Source: Isoetes taiwanensis (lineage: Eukaryota > Streptophyta > Lycopodiopsida > Isoetales > Isoetaceae). Taken from it: 64,000 nucleotides of DNA. The stretch covers positions 5,700,653-5,764,652 of the forward strand of contig JAJEKV010000061.1 in NCBI GenBank assembly GCA_021234155.1, read 5' to 3'. The notes under the pieces were generated by a model. It was not told where the DNA came from and searched no databases. It was given only the letters and a program-made list of their open reading frames with translations. The position numbers and the translations under genes are program-made. This document shows positions 44,521-57,087 of the stretch, in pieces; positions within the stretch are counted from its first letter, which is position 1, and each line of letters opens with the position of its first letter.

Positions 44521-46964
44521 TAAATTTCTTTGAATGCTCTTTTGAATCGTCTATAGTGGATAACCATTTGAATTACGTTGCTACTTAGTGTTTTAACCAG
44601 TATGAGACTTGTGCTACCAAAAGAAGCTCAAGAGAGAATGGTAATATTAAATTGGTCACCATTAGATACTACTCAATGGATATTCTACTTATGGTACATG
44701 AATCCATGCACCTTGCATTTATTTACGTCACATATTGAGGATGAACCTAAAGTGGTATCGATAGTTATGAGAGGGGTAATTCCATAAGGCCTATGCAAAT
44801 TTAAGTCCTCCATTGCATATAATGGTCTTTTCAAGATAAGAATAGAGTAGCAAAGGAAATAGATTAATATTTTATGGAGTCTAGATATAGATATCTTACT
44901 GGCCATGCAGGCAAATAGGGCATTGGGCATAGTTTATGAAAACTTTAAAAAGGTGGGAATCTAGCTATAAAAATCTTTTGGCCGAAATTGAATAAAGAGT
45001 GCTACACAGCAGACTTTGCTCTTTCATCCAGTAGGCTTACAAAGTGGTATTTGAATTCAAAGCTCAGTCAGTACAAAAATGTTTGGTATCTTTAGCAAGA
45101 AGATGCAGGTTGGAAATATGGAAATATTAGAAGATAAGCTGAACTCTGCAATATTTTGTCTGTGCATATTGTAGCTTAAGATTTAATACATACATATTTC
45201 AGGGGATATGGGGATATTATTCTGAGTTACTGCTCTGCTCTGCCTCCTCTATGTATAACACTCTGTTAAACTTTGTTACACATTGATACATTGCTGCATT
45301 TACGTTAAGGGAGGTAAGAGAGGTTTAAAGTGACTTGAAACTAAGGCATGAGATATGTCAGTCTTGTTGGGCTGGTCCACTCTCCAGATGCATCTATATA
45401 GTGTAGATATGAGCAGGCCTAACCAATTTTACAGGGCAGTAGAGCTGATGCATTGTGAATTTGCTACAGTGTGACAAAATTTACAGGTTTCTTTTAAACT
45501 ATAATCAAGAGCATAAAGATTTCAGGGTTCTCGTTCCAGGAAAAACATATATTTCTAATCCTTATTTGTCTAGCTACAAGCAAGGTTGGTGGTTGTTAGA
45601 ATATGATGATAAATATATACGGGGCCTATAAGGTGAGGGCAGTCTATAAAGCACTCAGGGCCAATATCAGATGGGAGGATTAACATGCAGGCTAATATTA
45701 AAATTGCTTCTGAACTATATGTTAAAGGCAGAGTTAGTTAAGCATTCTTTGCTATATTTCTATTATGTTGAGGATTACATCCAAGGTGAAGGGCGAAAAG
45801 CCCAAGAAATCTAAGCTTACCTGTTAGTGACTTAGGCTCTTACCCTTCTTAGGCTAACTGTCCTCTAGTTTACTGCAGATAACGGGATTTCTTGCTCCTA
45901 TGTGTGTTTTCCCATTATTTCAAATTGGAAAAGCTTACAAGACAAGATGGCAAATGGCGGAAGATTATTTCATTGGTTAACATGGTAGAGACCTTTGGGT
46001 CTTGAAAATTAATTTGTATTCAACATGTTGAATAAGGTCAGTACTTTCATATCAAATGATTCAAGTTTGGGAAGTTGTGTAATATAATTTTGCTGAATAT
46101 TTTTATCGCAGTTCAGAAAAACAGTCTTTTAGATGTAAAAAAGTATTTTATAAGTGGTTCTACAAAGATTTATAGAGAACATTTTGGTTCTAAATGAAAT
46201 TATGTCTAAGCTCTCTAAGGATTTGAAACTTCTTATAAATTGTAGAATCTGGTAATTTATTTAGCTTGGATAAATGTTGACCATTTTAAGGCTTAAGTCA
46301 AATAAACACTGTTTTGGCTTAAAAGAGTGCATATTAACCCGAAGTGGTCTTTGCAAAAGTCCATGAAGGGTAAAAGTCTGTTTGAATGGATTTAAAAGGT
46401 TTTTTTTTCATAAACTCAGTTCTCTAGTTATACTAGGGACCTTAAAATGGTTAGAATACAGGTGTATATAATTTCTTACTAATACTTATTGGATATTTAT
46501 AGAAATTAGCATAGGCTGGAAATGATAATTCTGTTACAAATAATGCATATGCTGGATAATCCATGACATAGGTGGAAAATGCCATTGGGTTTTTGAAATT
46601 GCCATTGGGCTCTTTTGAATATCTTGCTCTTAAATTTTGATGACTTTCATTAACATTGTATGCATCTTGCTTTATAATGTCACGGAAATTTTGATGGCTT
46701 TCAGCTTACATTTGGACTAATAGCTACAATGCATACTGGCCAGCCTCCAAGGGAGATTTGGACTGATAGCTACAAACTATACAAGCTGGCCTTGAAGGTA
46801 ATTCTCTCACATATATGATTATTCTTATGTTTCCAATGATGCAATTGATGGAGACATTTTGCTCTTGGGTTTGCCAGAAACCATATAATATGATTAGAGA
46901 TTCAATTGCTTTTATAGTTGTGAGAGCTACCATCTGAGATATTAGTGGTTTGATCTAAGCTTTC

Positions 46965-47392
46965 TGCTCTAATGGCTTTGCGAGAAAACATGTCATTATT
47001 AATGTTCTCAATACTGTATGGAATGAGACACATCCTTGAAGATGAAAGCCATACTCTTCTGAGTTGCCCTGCTTTTGAGATAGTCCGGAATCATTTTTTG
47101 ACCTTAGCATTCCATTCCACGCTTCCATAACTTCTCAGAGCACCATCTGTGCATGACTTGGCATTATACATACTTGAGGTTCTAGATAAACATCTGCAAT
47201 TACTGAGCCCTCAGTAGTCATTATCTCTGCTTGTCTAGTATCATCATTACTGCAAAGGTTTTTCCCTTGAAAACCTTTTTGGCGGAGGGTTTTTAATCCT
47301 AGTAGTAATGATTGTACTAGCCCATTGTATGGGTCCCATGACCTATTGGTCTCCGTGAACGTTAAAAAAACTATTCTATTCTATTCTATTCC
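46965..47392 (+). mobile_element. LINE 3' end, copy 3
   Basis: Counterpart of the LINE 3' terminus of units 1 and 2, with MRHILEDESHTLLSCPAFEI conserved and a TATTC tail ending at about 47392. Confidence 0.75.
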
Positions 47393-47705
47393 TTGAATCA
47401 TGTTCAACAAAGAAGATTTGATCACAATACTTAAGACTTTGATATTCCAAGGTGAGTAGTGATTTGGCATTAACACAGGTGGGGTAGGGCCCTTGTAGCA
47501 ACAAGGCCCTATTCCCCTTGTTGCTATAGACAGACTAAATTATTAATTGTTTGATATAGTCTGATAATTGTGAAGGGCCCCCCTTTCTGCGGAAGGAGGA
47601 AGGTTTTTTTTATTAAAATGATTATATGTAGTTTACTATGCAATGTATAAGCATGAATTATGACTTAGCAACTAGCACATAGTGAGAATAAAGTTCATGC
47701 AGAGA

Positions 47706-48555
47706 TAGTATAAGGATCACTTGGCATCTTTCGTCTTCATGTTTATATTATATGGGCATTATACCTTGTTTGAAAATATTAACATGTATTACCAGTGAAT
47801 GGAATAATATATTTTGACAAGGTATACACTAATGGACTATCGTTTCATGGCATACCATTGCAAAAATAAGTCGTCTTCAACCCTAACGGATGCACAAGCT
47901 TGCTAACTGATTCTGCAAGAATAGAATGATTTGTTGATGATGGCCTATCTGGCATACACTTACCTGGAGTCATCTTGCCCGATTTGCAACTTTCTCAAGA
48001 TCAAATGTGATATGGAATGAGCTTGGCATGATTGCTAAACGATGTCACTCATTGCAATATAATGGTGATGCAATGGAATATAACTTGAGCAAATGTGTGC
48101 AATCCTAATATTTGAGATTGTTATTCTTGTGTGCACAAGTTAGGCAGATCTACAAATTGTGGTAAGAAAATAGCACTTTCAGTATATCCAATGGTTAGGT
48201 TTACAAGCATAAAAACATTAGCCTGAAAATGTTTACAGGTCGTATATCCAACTACTTAGGGTTTTGTTCGTATTTTCCAAGAGAATGTAACAGAAGGAAG
48301 AATACGATGGCATTTTCGGATGGCATTTTTGGACTAGAGCTATCTCCGACCTATTACTGAGTTGAGGTTTTCGTTTTGAAGCTTGCTATCTTACGCTTGT
48401 TGGCGGTGGTTTTTCGGCAAATATGGGCCGCCAATTCCGCAAAAACTGTGCCCCCGAGGCAAATGTGGATCCAACTCTCAAGGTAACCAACTCCGGCACA
48501 ACTACACAAGGCATTGGCTCTCAAAATCATGCTCACCAGGTCTGGAAGCTTTACA
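47706..48555. other. Unique spacer between array and displaced module
   Basis: Non-repeated sequence with no recognisable gene. A 60-codon open stretch on each strand at 48354-48571 has no domain I recognise. It separates the right end of the tandem array from the displaced middle module. Confidence 0.4.
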
Positions 48556-49456
48556 TTATTTTCTTTCTTAAATTTCTTTGAATGCTCTTTTGAATGCGTC
48601 TATAGTGGATAGCCGCTGAATTCTGGCTGCTACTTAGTGTCTTAACCATATTGTGCCACCAAAAGAAGCTCAAGAGAGAATGGTAATATTAAATTGGTCA
48701 GCCATTAGATACTACTGTGAGATATTCTACTTATGGTACATAAATCCATGCACCTTGCATTTATTTACGTCACATATTGAGGATGAACCTACTGTGGTAT
48801 CGATAGTTATGAGAGGGTAATTCCATAAGGCCTATGCAAATTTAAGTCCTCCATTGCATATAATGGTCTTTTCAAGATAAGAATAGAGTAGCAAAGGAAA
48901 TAGATTAATATTTTATGGAGTCTAGATATAGATATCTTCTTTGGCCATGCAAAATAAATGAGTGCTTCTGATTCGGTGGGGCATTGGGCATAGTTTATGA
49001 AAACTTTAAGGTGGGAATCTAGGCTGTAAAATCTTCCGAAATTGAATAAAGAGTCCTACACAACGGACTTTGCTCTTTCATCCAGTAGGCTTACAAAGTG
49101 GTATTTGAATTCAAAGCTCAGTCAGTACAAAAATGTTTGGTATCTTTAGCAAGAAGATGCAGGTTGGAAATATGGAAATATTAGAAGATAAGCTGAACTC
49201 TGCAATATTTTGTCTATGCATATTGTAGCTTAAGATTTAATACTTACATATTTTTTGGGGATATGGGATATTATTACGATTCTTTGCTCTGCTCTCGCCT
49301 CCTCTATGTATAACACTTTCTGTTAAACTTTGTTACACATTGATACATTCTTTGCATTTACGTTAAGGGGTAAGAGAGGTTTAAAGTGACTTGAAACTAA
49401 GGCATGAGATATATCGATCTTGTTGGGCTGGTCCACTCTCGGATGCATCTATATAG

Positions 49457-50726
49457 CATGGTTCTGGGAACGGGCGTTAGAAACGCCGGGTTTCCGGTTC
49501 AACACGCCCGGCAGGGGCATGCCGCGTTAAGAACATTTGTTCCCCTTCAAATGTGTATGTTACCGAACGCGGGTTCGAACAACGTTCCGGTAAGTTGGGA
49601 ACATTGTTCCCAACTATAAAATTTGTTTTGACCATTTCCTTCATCTTTTTTTCTTATTTTTCACTTTTACTTTTGTAAATTTCGATTTTGGTAGGTTTGG
49701 GCCTCTGATATTCATTCGTAACAGGGCAGAAAAGCCCTTCTCCTCTCTTTTCGTTTTTAGGGTAGCGAGTGGCGAATACCGAACGACTCGATCAGCTCGA
49801 TTGGTTTTAGGTCGGTCGGCGAGGAAAAGAGAAAACAACGAACAGCAACCCCTTCTAAGTTCCGGTTCGGTCGGACTCGGAGATTAGGTAGAGAGCAAGC
49901 AAAACGTCCCTTCTTTCCTTCTTCTTCATTAGAATAAGTAGTAAATGTCTGTATCATTGTTGAAAGCCAGCCAGCCAGCCAGGGAGAACTGAAGTTCCAT
50001 TTGCTGCCACATAACAGTACATTGATTGAATCATTCTTAAGGTATGTTCTTCTGCATTTATTTATTTCATTCATACTCATAGAGCTGAAGCAAAACTAGC
50101 ATTTGATTGATTTTCGTGCATTTGTTTTGTTTATTGCTCTTTACTTAAATGGAAGAAGAAGCAGAGCACAGAGCTCCCATGCCAAAGAGAGCCAAGTATA
50201 AGCGTGATGCATCTAAATGGTGGGAAATTGAAGCTGAAGAAGGTAATGGTGATAATGAGAATGAGGATATGCTCATTGCTACTGCTGAAAATGATTTTAA
50301 TTCTACTAATTAAAGCATTGTCATGAAATTAATGTTTTGAAAACTATTGTTTTAGCTACTTTATTATGAATATGTTCGGAGGCTATCATGCCATATATTT
50401 GCTATAATAGAAGATTTCTTTTTTATAATGATGGCTTAAGATATATTAGGTCATAAAAGTTAAACTATATGGTGTTTTATGTTCATTTATAAGAATATGT
50501 AATATGGTAGAGCCTTATTTTCATTTGGCCATTATTATACATCACCCTTTGACATTTTAAAATTGAAAACTAGTTCAATAGGTTAATTAGCTCATGGGAA
50601 CACCAAATCCATTTTCAAAATTTATTTTTCCAAAGTTGGATGTTCCCGTTCGAAGTGTTCGGTTCGGTTCGAAATTTGGGGTGCCGTTCGGTTCCGTTCA
50701 GTTCAGATTCGGTTCGGGTAACCATG
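49457..50726. mobile_element. hAT-like non-autonomous element, 8-bp TSD
   Basis: The element is 1,270 bp and is flanked on both sides by CTATATAG (49449-49456 and 50727-50734). The three tandem units show the empty site with a single CTATATAG, which fixes both ends exactly. Termini are inverted: CATGGTT at the left and AACCATG at the right, extending imperfectly. Subterminal regions are rich in GGTTCGG/GAACGGG words on the right and in GCGTTAGAAACGC-type hairpins on the left. An 8-bp target duplication and short inverted ends with subterminal repeats are typical of hAT elements. No transposase domain is present. Confidence 0.88.
50149..50313 (+). CDS. 54-codon ORF inside the hAT-like element
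   Basis: Starts MEEEAEHRAPMPKRAKYKRD and continues ASKWWEIEAEEGNGDNENED to a stop. The basic PKRAKYKR patch followed by an acidic stretch might be the N-terminal remnant of a transposase, with the rest deleted. It is too short to assign. An acceptor-like context upstream and the lack of a following exon fit an internal-deletion derivative. Confidence 0.35.
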   Translation: MEEEAEHRAPMPKRAKYKRDASKWWEIEAEEGNGDNENEDMLIATAENDFNSTN

Positions 50727-51725
50727 CTATATAGTGTAGATATGAAGGGCCTAACCAATTTTACAGGCGATGAGCTGATGCATTGTGAATTTGCTTCTGA
50801 TGTGACAAAATTCTGAGGTTTCTTTTTAAACTATAATCAAGAGCATAAAGATTTGGGGTCCTCGTTCGGGAAAACATATATTTCTAATCCTTGTTTGTCT
50901 AGCTACAAAAGCAAGGTTGGTGGTTATTAGAATATGATGATAAACATATCACGGGGCCTATAAGGTGAGGCGGCTATAAAGCACTTTCGGGGCCAATATC
51001 GGATGGGAGGATTAACATGCGGGCTAATATTAAAATTGCTTGAACTATATGTTAAAAGCGAGTTAGTTAAGCATTCTTTGCTATATTTCTATTATGTTGA
51101 GGATTAAAATTGAAGGCGAAAAGCCCAAGAAATCTAAGCTTACATTAGTGACTTGGGCTCTTACCCTTCTTAGGCTAAGCGTCCTCTGGTTTCCCTTTGC
51201 GGTAGCAGGATTTCTTGCTCCTATGTGTGTTTTCCCATTATTTCAAATTGGAAAAGCTTACAAGACAAGATGGCAAATGGCGGAAGATTATTTCATTGGT
51301 TAACATGGTAGAGACCTTTGGGTCTTGGAAATTAATTTGTATTCAACATGTTGAATAAGATCAGTACTTTCATATCAAATGATTCAAGTTTGGGAAGTTG
51401 TGTAATATAATTTTGCTGAATATTTTATCATGATTCGATTCAAACAGTCTTTTAGATGTAAAAAAGTATTTTATAAGTGGTTCTACAAAGATTTATAGAG
51501 AACATTTTGGTTCTAAATGAAATTATGTCTAAGCTCTCTAAGGATTTGAAACTTCTTATAAATTGTAGAATCTGGTAATTTATTTAGCTTGGATAAATGT
51601 TGACCATTTTAAGGCTTAAGTCAAATAAACACACATTGTTTTGGCTTAAAAGTTTTGCATATTAACCAGTGGTCTTTGCAAAAAGTCCATGAAGGGTAAA
51701 AATCTGTTTGAGCAGTTTAAAAGTT

Positions 51726-53569
51726 TTTTTTTTTTGTCACGTTGAACATCAACTTTGTCCTCTTTAAAAATCCCCTTCCCTTTTTTTTTTCCCTCCTTTA
51801 AATCCAGTGGTCAATCTACTTATGAATGTTGATTTCGAGACTCAACTTTTAGGAATAGTATGGGGACAAACAATAAAAGGCAAAATCTGAGGTGGCGGCT
51901 ATCGTGTGAAACAATATATATATATAGCAGCCGGAGGCAAGACACAATATCCCGAGCATAATAAGAGAAATAAGACAATGTAATCTTATGCACTCACCTC
52001 TTAGCATCAAAATCTTGCATGAAAGCCTTGGACATGAATACCTTCAACTAGCTAGTGCATGTCAATCCATCACAACCTATAGTGTAGGGGTCTTCACATT
52101 TATTGCTCACCATTGGCAATGTTGCCAAAGGCAACATTTATGCCCCAAAAAGGCGGTGGCTGGTCAGCCACCACGGACGTTTTCAGCCCAAAGAATTCTA
52201 TGACATCAGCGAATATCTCAAGCTCCTTTGGTACTTGACCTCATGCTAAGAATATAAGTGATTGTGTACTTTATTATGCACTTTGAACTGGAAGGAAAAT
52301 TACGCAGCGCTAGCGTGAAACAAGAGGAGAAATCTTTTGCAAGAATGGTGCACTTTGAACTTGATAGAAAAATAATCACGATCACTACTAAAAGCGAAAC
52401 AACATTAAAATCTTGAAAGTTATGAGAAGACCTTCCAAATCATTTGTCAAAAGCAAAACAAGATGGCCATATTTTAGCGAGAAGAATGCGTGAGTTGGAG
52501 CTTTTTCAGAGGTATGAAATTGTTTGCTTCTATTCTTCTTTTTTTGCACGGCGATGAAGATAAGATGAGAAGTTATTTAGCCCTGCATTTAAAGAATGAT
52601 AATTCTGTCATATTTAGAAAAACATAGCCCGGACCATCCATTTAATTGTGTGCCTCAAGCACATCTTGTTGATTTACGCAAAAAAAAAAAACCTATGTAG
52701 CTGAATAAAAGGTATGGATCCATCTTTTTGCTTTAAATTGGTTGGAGCGATTTCAAAATTCAATAAATATATGGCTTCTATTACGCCTTCTTCATAAGCT
52801 TGTTATGATCTCTCCATGCCATTCCTTGCTCTACTTTAAAGTGCTAATCCTTGCCAATAAACAAAAAGGAGAAAAAAAGGCAAAATCTTAAATCTACCAT
52901 AGCCTTTTTTCTTTGCCATTGTCCTTTGATCTAAAATTGTCCGTGATGTGCCTGCACGCAAAACTAGAGATGAGGAAGAATGCTATTCTTGCATCAATCT
53001 TTGTATTTGTTGAACCTTTGCGGAATTTTTGAATTACCCCTGCTCTCTTGCTATTGCTCTATTATTGCCAAAAGGCTAAAATCCGACTTAAGGCTTTTTC
53101 CGGCCCGCTTTTGAGCTAGAAATCTATAAATGTCCTTTCCTTGTGTTACCATTCTTTCTGCGAGTGTCTTTTTCTACAATCAACATTTCGTCCTTGCTAT
53201 CGTCTCCTTGTGCTACCATAGCTTCACCTTGCATCACCATTTCAAAGCTCTTTAAAACCTATTCATCTATGTTTTATCTGTTCCATCTGCTTCTATTATA
53301 CTCTAATGCTATAGCCATGGAAGACAAAGAAGGATCGAAGACCCTAAATGCTTGCCGGACACGCAAGACAAAATCAGAAGCCCTAATCATCTATCACAAC
53401 CACCATTTCCTTGCCACCGCCGATTTACTGCATGATTGCTTCTATTGACATATCAAATCACTGCAAAAGAACAAAAGAACAAAAAAAAAGCCTGAAAAGA
53501 ACTCTATAAAAGCGATCTACGCCCCGGTCCTTCACTATCACGTAATTTTGGGCATTGATGGGCGGTATA
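51726..53569. other. Unassigned region, no gene supported
   Basis: No domain or element end is recognised. The 101-codon plus-strand ORF at 53143-53448 starts with a hydrophobic, signal-like stretch but has no family features, and CAG/CTG words are sparse here (about 11 in the 1,020 bases from 51961), so frames are unreliable. Confidence 0.35.
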
Positions 53570-54320
53570 TGTAATTATGTCCATATGTACACATGTATAA
53601 CATGTATGCGGCATGAGTTCAGGGTTTTGTCTCTTTGGAAAAAGGATTGTTCTGCGAGCATGAAGGCATGGAGCAATTCACGGGCAGTTTTGGAGCCCAA
53701 AATTTGAAGCATCATATCTCGTGACCGAGATCCTTTAAAGGTGATTTTTCTTGTGCTAGAAAGATATCGGAGCAAGCTTTCAATTGGGTCTAATCAGGCG
53801 AAACTCATTAAGTATGCAAAAGTTATGGCCGAAATAGTGATCTTTGAGTCGAGTTGGTACTATGTATGTTCTTACTAGTTTGATTCTTGGAGTTAGAAGG
53901 CGATCTTTGGAGGCGCAATCAATTGAAGGGATCGAGGTCTATGTCGCGAAGAAATTCTCGGTGGGATTTTGCTTTTGAACAATTCGGTGTGTGCTATGCC
54001 ATGATTAGATGCATTACATGATTTTGCATGCAAATATGATAGATTATGAATTTGTTGGAGACTCATAAAGGCTAGAAGATAATCAATGATTGGAAACATC
54101 TACGTAAGGCCGATTTTAAATCAGGAATGGCTGAATATTACGTGAAAAAACCGATTTAGCATGGAAACTTTATAAAGGCGAGAGATTAGATTGGATCACG
54201 GTGCGCAGAGCTCTCCGGCCACCATTTTGTGTTCATGTTATGTTTTTGTTATTTTGTGTTTTGTGCTTTATCTTGTTGGTCTTGTATTTTTTGCTTTTAT
54301 CAATTTATTTGCATGTCCTA
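53570..54320 (+). mobile_element. Possible LTR-retrotransposon leader/LTR fragment
   Basis: Contains phrases typical of plant LTR elements (CATATCTCGTGACCGAG, GGAGCAAGCTTTCAATTGG, AAAAGTTATGGCCGAA) and a TATA-like TTTATAAAGGCGAGAG at about 54169-54184, followed by a T-rich stretch. No internal gag-pol domain or paired LTR was found in the window, so this may be a solo or decayed LTR next to the LINE-C tail. Confidence 0.3.
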
Positions 54321-54428
54321 ATTAATTTAATTTAATTTAATTTAATTGATCAAGCCATTTTAGGCCCCCGGGCCTCTATGGCAAATAGGTACATACATAA
54401 TACAATCATGGAATATATATATATGCAC

Positions 54429-54905
54429 TCAATCGGGGCGCTTTGAAATATCAAAATCTTCCATGAGGTTAAACAAGCTTATGATATCTGTGCGCTCCAT
54501 CCAAACATCCCTAAGATATATACTCAATTTATGGGCTAGCATATCTAATAGTTCTCTTAGAGTCTGACCCTGTATACCATATCTATCTCTGATGTTCTTG
54601 TATGCTGAACATTCTAGAAAAACATGTTTCTCTGTTTCAATTTCAAGGTCTAGACATCCTAAACAATTAAATCTCTCATTACGAGGTGTACCATTCCACC
54701 TACCTGTTTCAATGTGTAAGTGGTGTGATGATAACCGTACTTGAGAAATCAATATGCGATTTTTTCTGCTAATGTTGGAAAGCAGATAATCTTGTTCTTT
54801 ATATGTGTCCAAATTATTGATCTCGTCAAGATAGAACCTTTTCTTAACATCCTTGTCAGGTTCGAGCCTCCACATTTCCTTTACCACATGTGCTTTAACC
54901 TCCAT
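54429..54905 (-). pseudogene. LINE-C ORF2 C-terminal part
   Basis: A 158-codon open segment: LSSHHLHIETGRWNG, then FNCLGCLDLEIETEKHVFLE and CSAYKNIRDRYGIQG. C-x2-C...H-x4-C is fully kept. It is closest in the window to the LINE-B C-terminus, so B and C are related lineages distinct from LINE-A. Confidence 0.75.
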
Positions 54906-56299
54906 ATAAACTTCCTTATATTTATGTGACGTCGGCCAGATATCTTGTCCAAGCCATTTAGCACACCATTTTTCACTTCACAATACCAACCTTTTTTCCC
55001 TATAGATTGTTCTAGGGCTGGCGCGAAATCTTTCCTCATCCATTGCCATAACCACATTAGCGTCGCTATCATTACGCACAATGCTTGACCTCTAAGGCGG
55101 CATGCACATCTCAGCTAACATCATGCAATATGGTGTTCGGGGTTGCCCATAGGCCAAATTAGATCTAAGCATAATTTAGAAGGTCGGTGAATAATAGAAT
55201 TGCAAGATTTAGTTATGATGGCGAATGTTTTCTAGACATGAATGTTTTTATAGAAATCTAGGCAAATCATGGCCAATATTATTTTGCCAAGATTTAAGTG
55301 TCTCTATTTTTCAAGTGCAATTTCATGTGGTGAATTTTATTCAGGCATCCATATTTAATCAAGGACACAAACACATTATAACTATAGTTGCATGATGCAA
55401 TACCACAAATTAACCTTTGCAAATGAGAGCATTGCTTATCCTTGTAGATGAAACAAATCTATTAAAAGGGAGGTGCATAATAAAATGCTCTCCAGTGCAT
55501 CCTTAGAAGTATTTGAAACACAATAGCTACAAAAATAACTCTTAAAATTATCATATGTACTTGGATGGATATGGAGAATAGATTAGGTTATGAAGAAAGC
55601 CTAGAATATTAGGCAATTCCTTAAGAAATCTTTGAGAAGGAGGGTAGAGGATAAGGCGAATCTATAGTTATGACGCTTAGTGGATGCGGCGAATGTTCAA
55701 GTGGAGTGAGATTTGTTTGTAGAAACGTTGGCTAATTTTATTTTTTTTCATCTATAACGGGCCCTACTAAACCATAGTGTCAAAATTTCTCGATACCCTT
55801 AAAAAATAGCCTTTTGGCGAACTTTCGTCCTTAAGGGCTACCCTGATGGTGTTTGTGGCTTTGCACCAAGCTCACTCAATAGGAAATGTTTCTGCACATT
55901 TTCAATAGCATTCCAGCATTTCCGGGATAATCCAGGCCCCCAAACTGGGCTACCATACAAGATAATTGGTTTCACTTGAACTCCAAAAAGCAATCTTCTT
56001 AATTTCCAATGTTCAAAATTATTGAGCCTGCATTGATGTATCATACCATAGAAAGCCCACAATCCTGAAGCACGTTTTTGGGCAGCCCTTGTCCACCTGT
56101 AATTGCGTGTCATATCAATACCAAGATATTTATATTACGGTTACTTTTGTAAGGGATACCACCTTTGTAAATGTAGTGCAATCCTTGCCACCCAACACCA
56201 TGATTTTTGACTTGTTTACATTAATACGCATTTGCTTCAATGTGCAAAAGGACTCAAAACGCGTCTAGATGTCTCGTGGCCGCTTTTGCATCTCTAGAT

Positions 56300-57000
56300 A
56301 TCAACACTATATCATCTGCAAACATTAGCAATTGCGGTTACATACTTGCCAAGCCTTGCTCCCAAGCCATCTAATCTCGTCATCAACATTCAAGTTCATC
56401 AATGAGTAGCCCAAGAAGAGTAGGAGACACGGGCAGCCACGTTTAACTCAATTGTGTTTTTATTTGATCGGATCACGAGAAAGGAAAAGAGAGCTCAACG
56501 AACTTTGTTATAAAGACATGCAAGCTGCTTTTCTCAATTCTATAGGAACTTGCAACCACTCAAGTCTTTCACAAGATGTATCTGATTCACTCTATCAAAG
56601 GCTTTGGTTAAATCTATAAATGCCAAAAACCTCTTATTACTGCACCCTTACGCTCCTTACGTGATCACTCTTAAAGTGTTGAATGGTCCAAGGTAGAATG
56701 ATTCATAGAAACCACAGCTTGCCACGGTGATCTTATATTACGCTCATCACTTGACAAAAATCTTATGCTCAAACATTGAGGCAAAAGTTTAGCAAATGTA
56801 TTACTCACAAGAATGGTTCTATAGTTTCTTATGTTGTCTTTATCACGGTCTTGTGCAGGCACAACTCTATTTAGACACCGATGCGTAGGAAAAACCCTCT
56901 CAAAGGGCTTCATTACATAAATATGCCAAAAGGCTATAGAGCTCATCTCCTCCCCATTTAAAAAGCTCAATTGATTATAACTTTGAATCACATGTGCCAT
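56300..57000 (-). pseudogene. LINE-C reverse transcriptase remnants
   Basis: QDRDKDNIRNYRTILVSN and FAKLLPQCL (56880-56740) match the RT finger region; LPVSPTLLGLLIDELE (about 56435-56390) matches the GxPLSPxLF block; and LLMFADDIVLISRDAKA (about 56335-56288) has an intact FADD catalytic box at 56311-56322. The three pieces are in different frames. Confidence 0.7.
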
Positions 57001-57087
57001 TTTTCATTTTTTTAGGGCTATTTTGTACATCTTCAAATCTGAATATGGGTATAGCTTCTCCCACACACAATCAAGACTACACTGTAT

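Larger units (their letters stand above)
42410..47705 (+). repeat. Tandem unit, copy 3 (~5.30 kb)
   Basis: Third copy, ending GCAGAGAT at 47705, after which unique sequence starts. It shows the clearest multi-base changes at CTG, such as GCTGCTGAA in copy 1 against GCTTTCTTTGAA at 42433. The block at about 42.95-43.25 kb differs from copies 1 and 2 by ordinary substitutions instead, so it carries some real divergence. Confidence 0.9.
48556..51725 (+). repeat. Displaced partial copy of middle module, split by hAT-like element
   Basis: Begins TTTCTTTCTTAAATTTCTTTG and ends at a T run near 51725, matching unit 1 from about 33525 to 35435. It lacks both the transposase-like gene and the LINE end. 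It is the most altered copy and again differs mainly at CAG/CTG words, for example TTCCAGGAAA in unit 1 against TTCGGGAAA here. A 1,270-bp insertion interrupts it. Confidence 0.85.
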
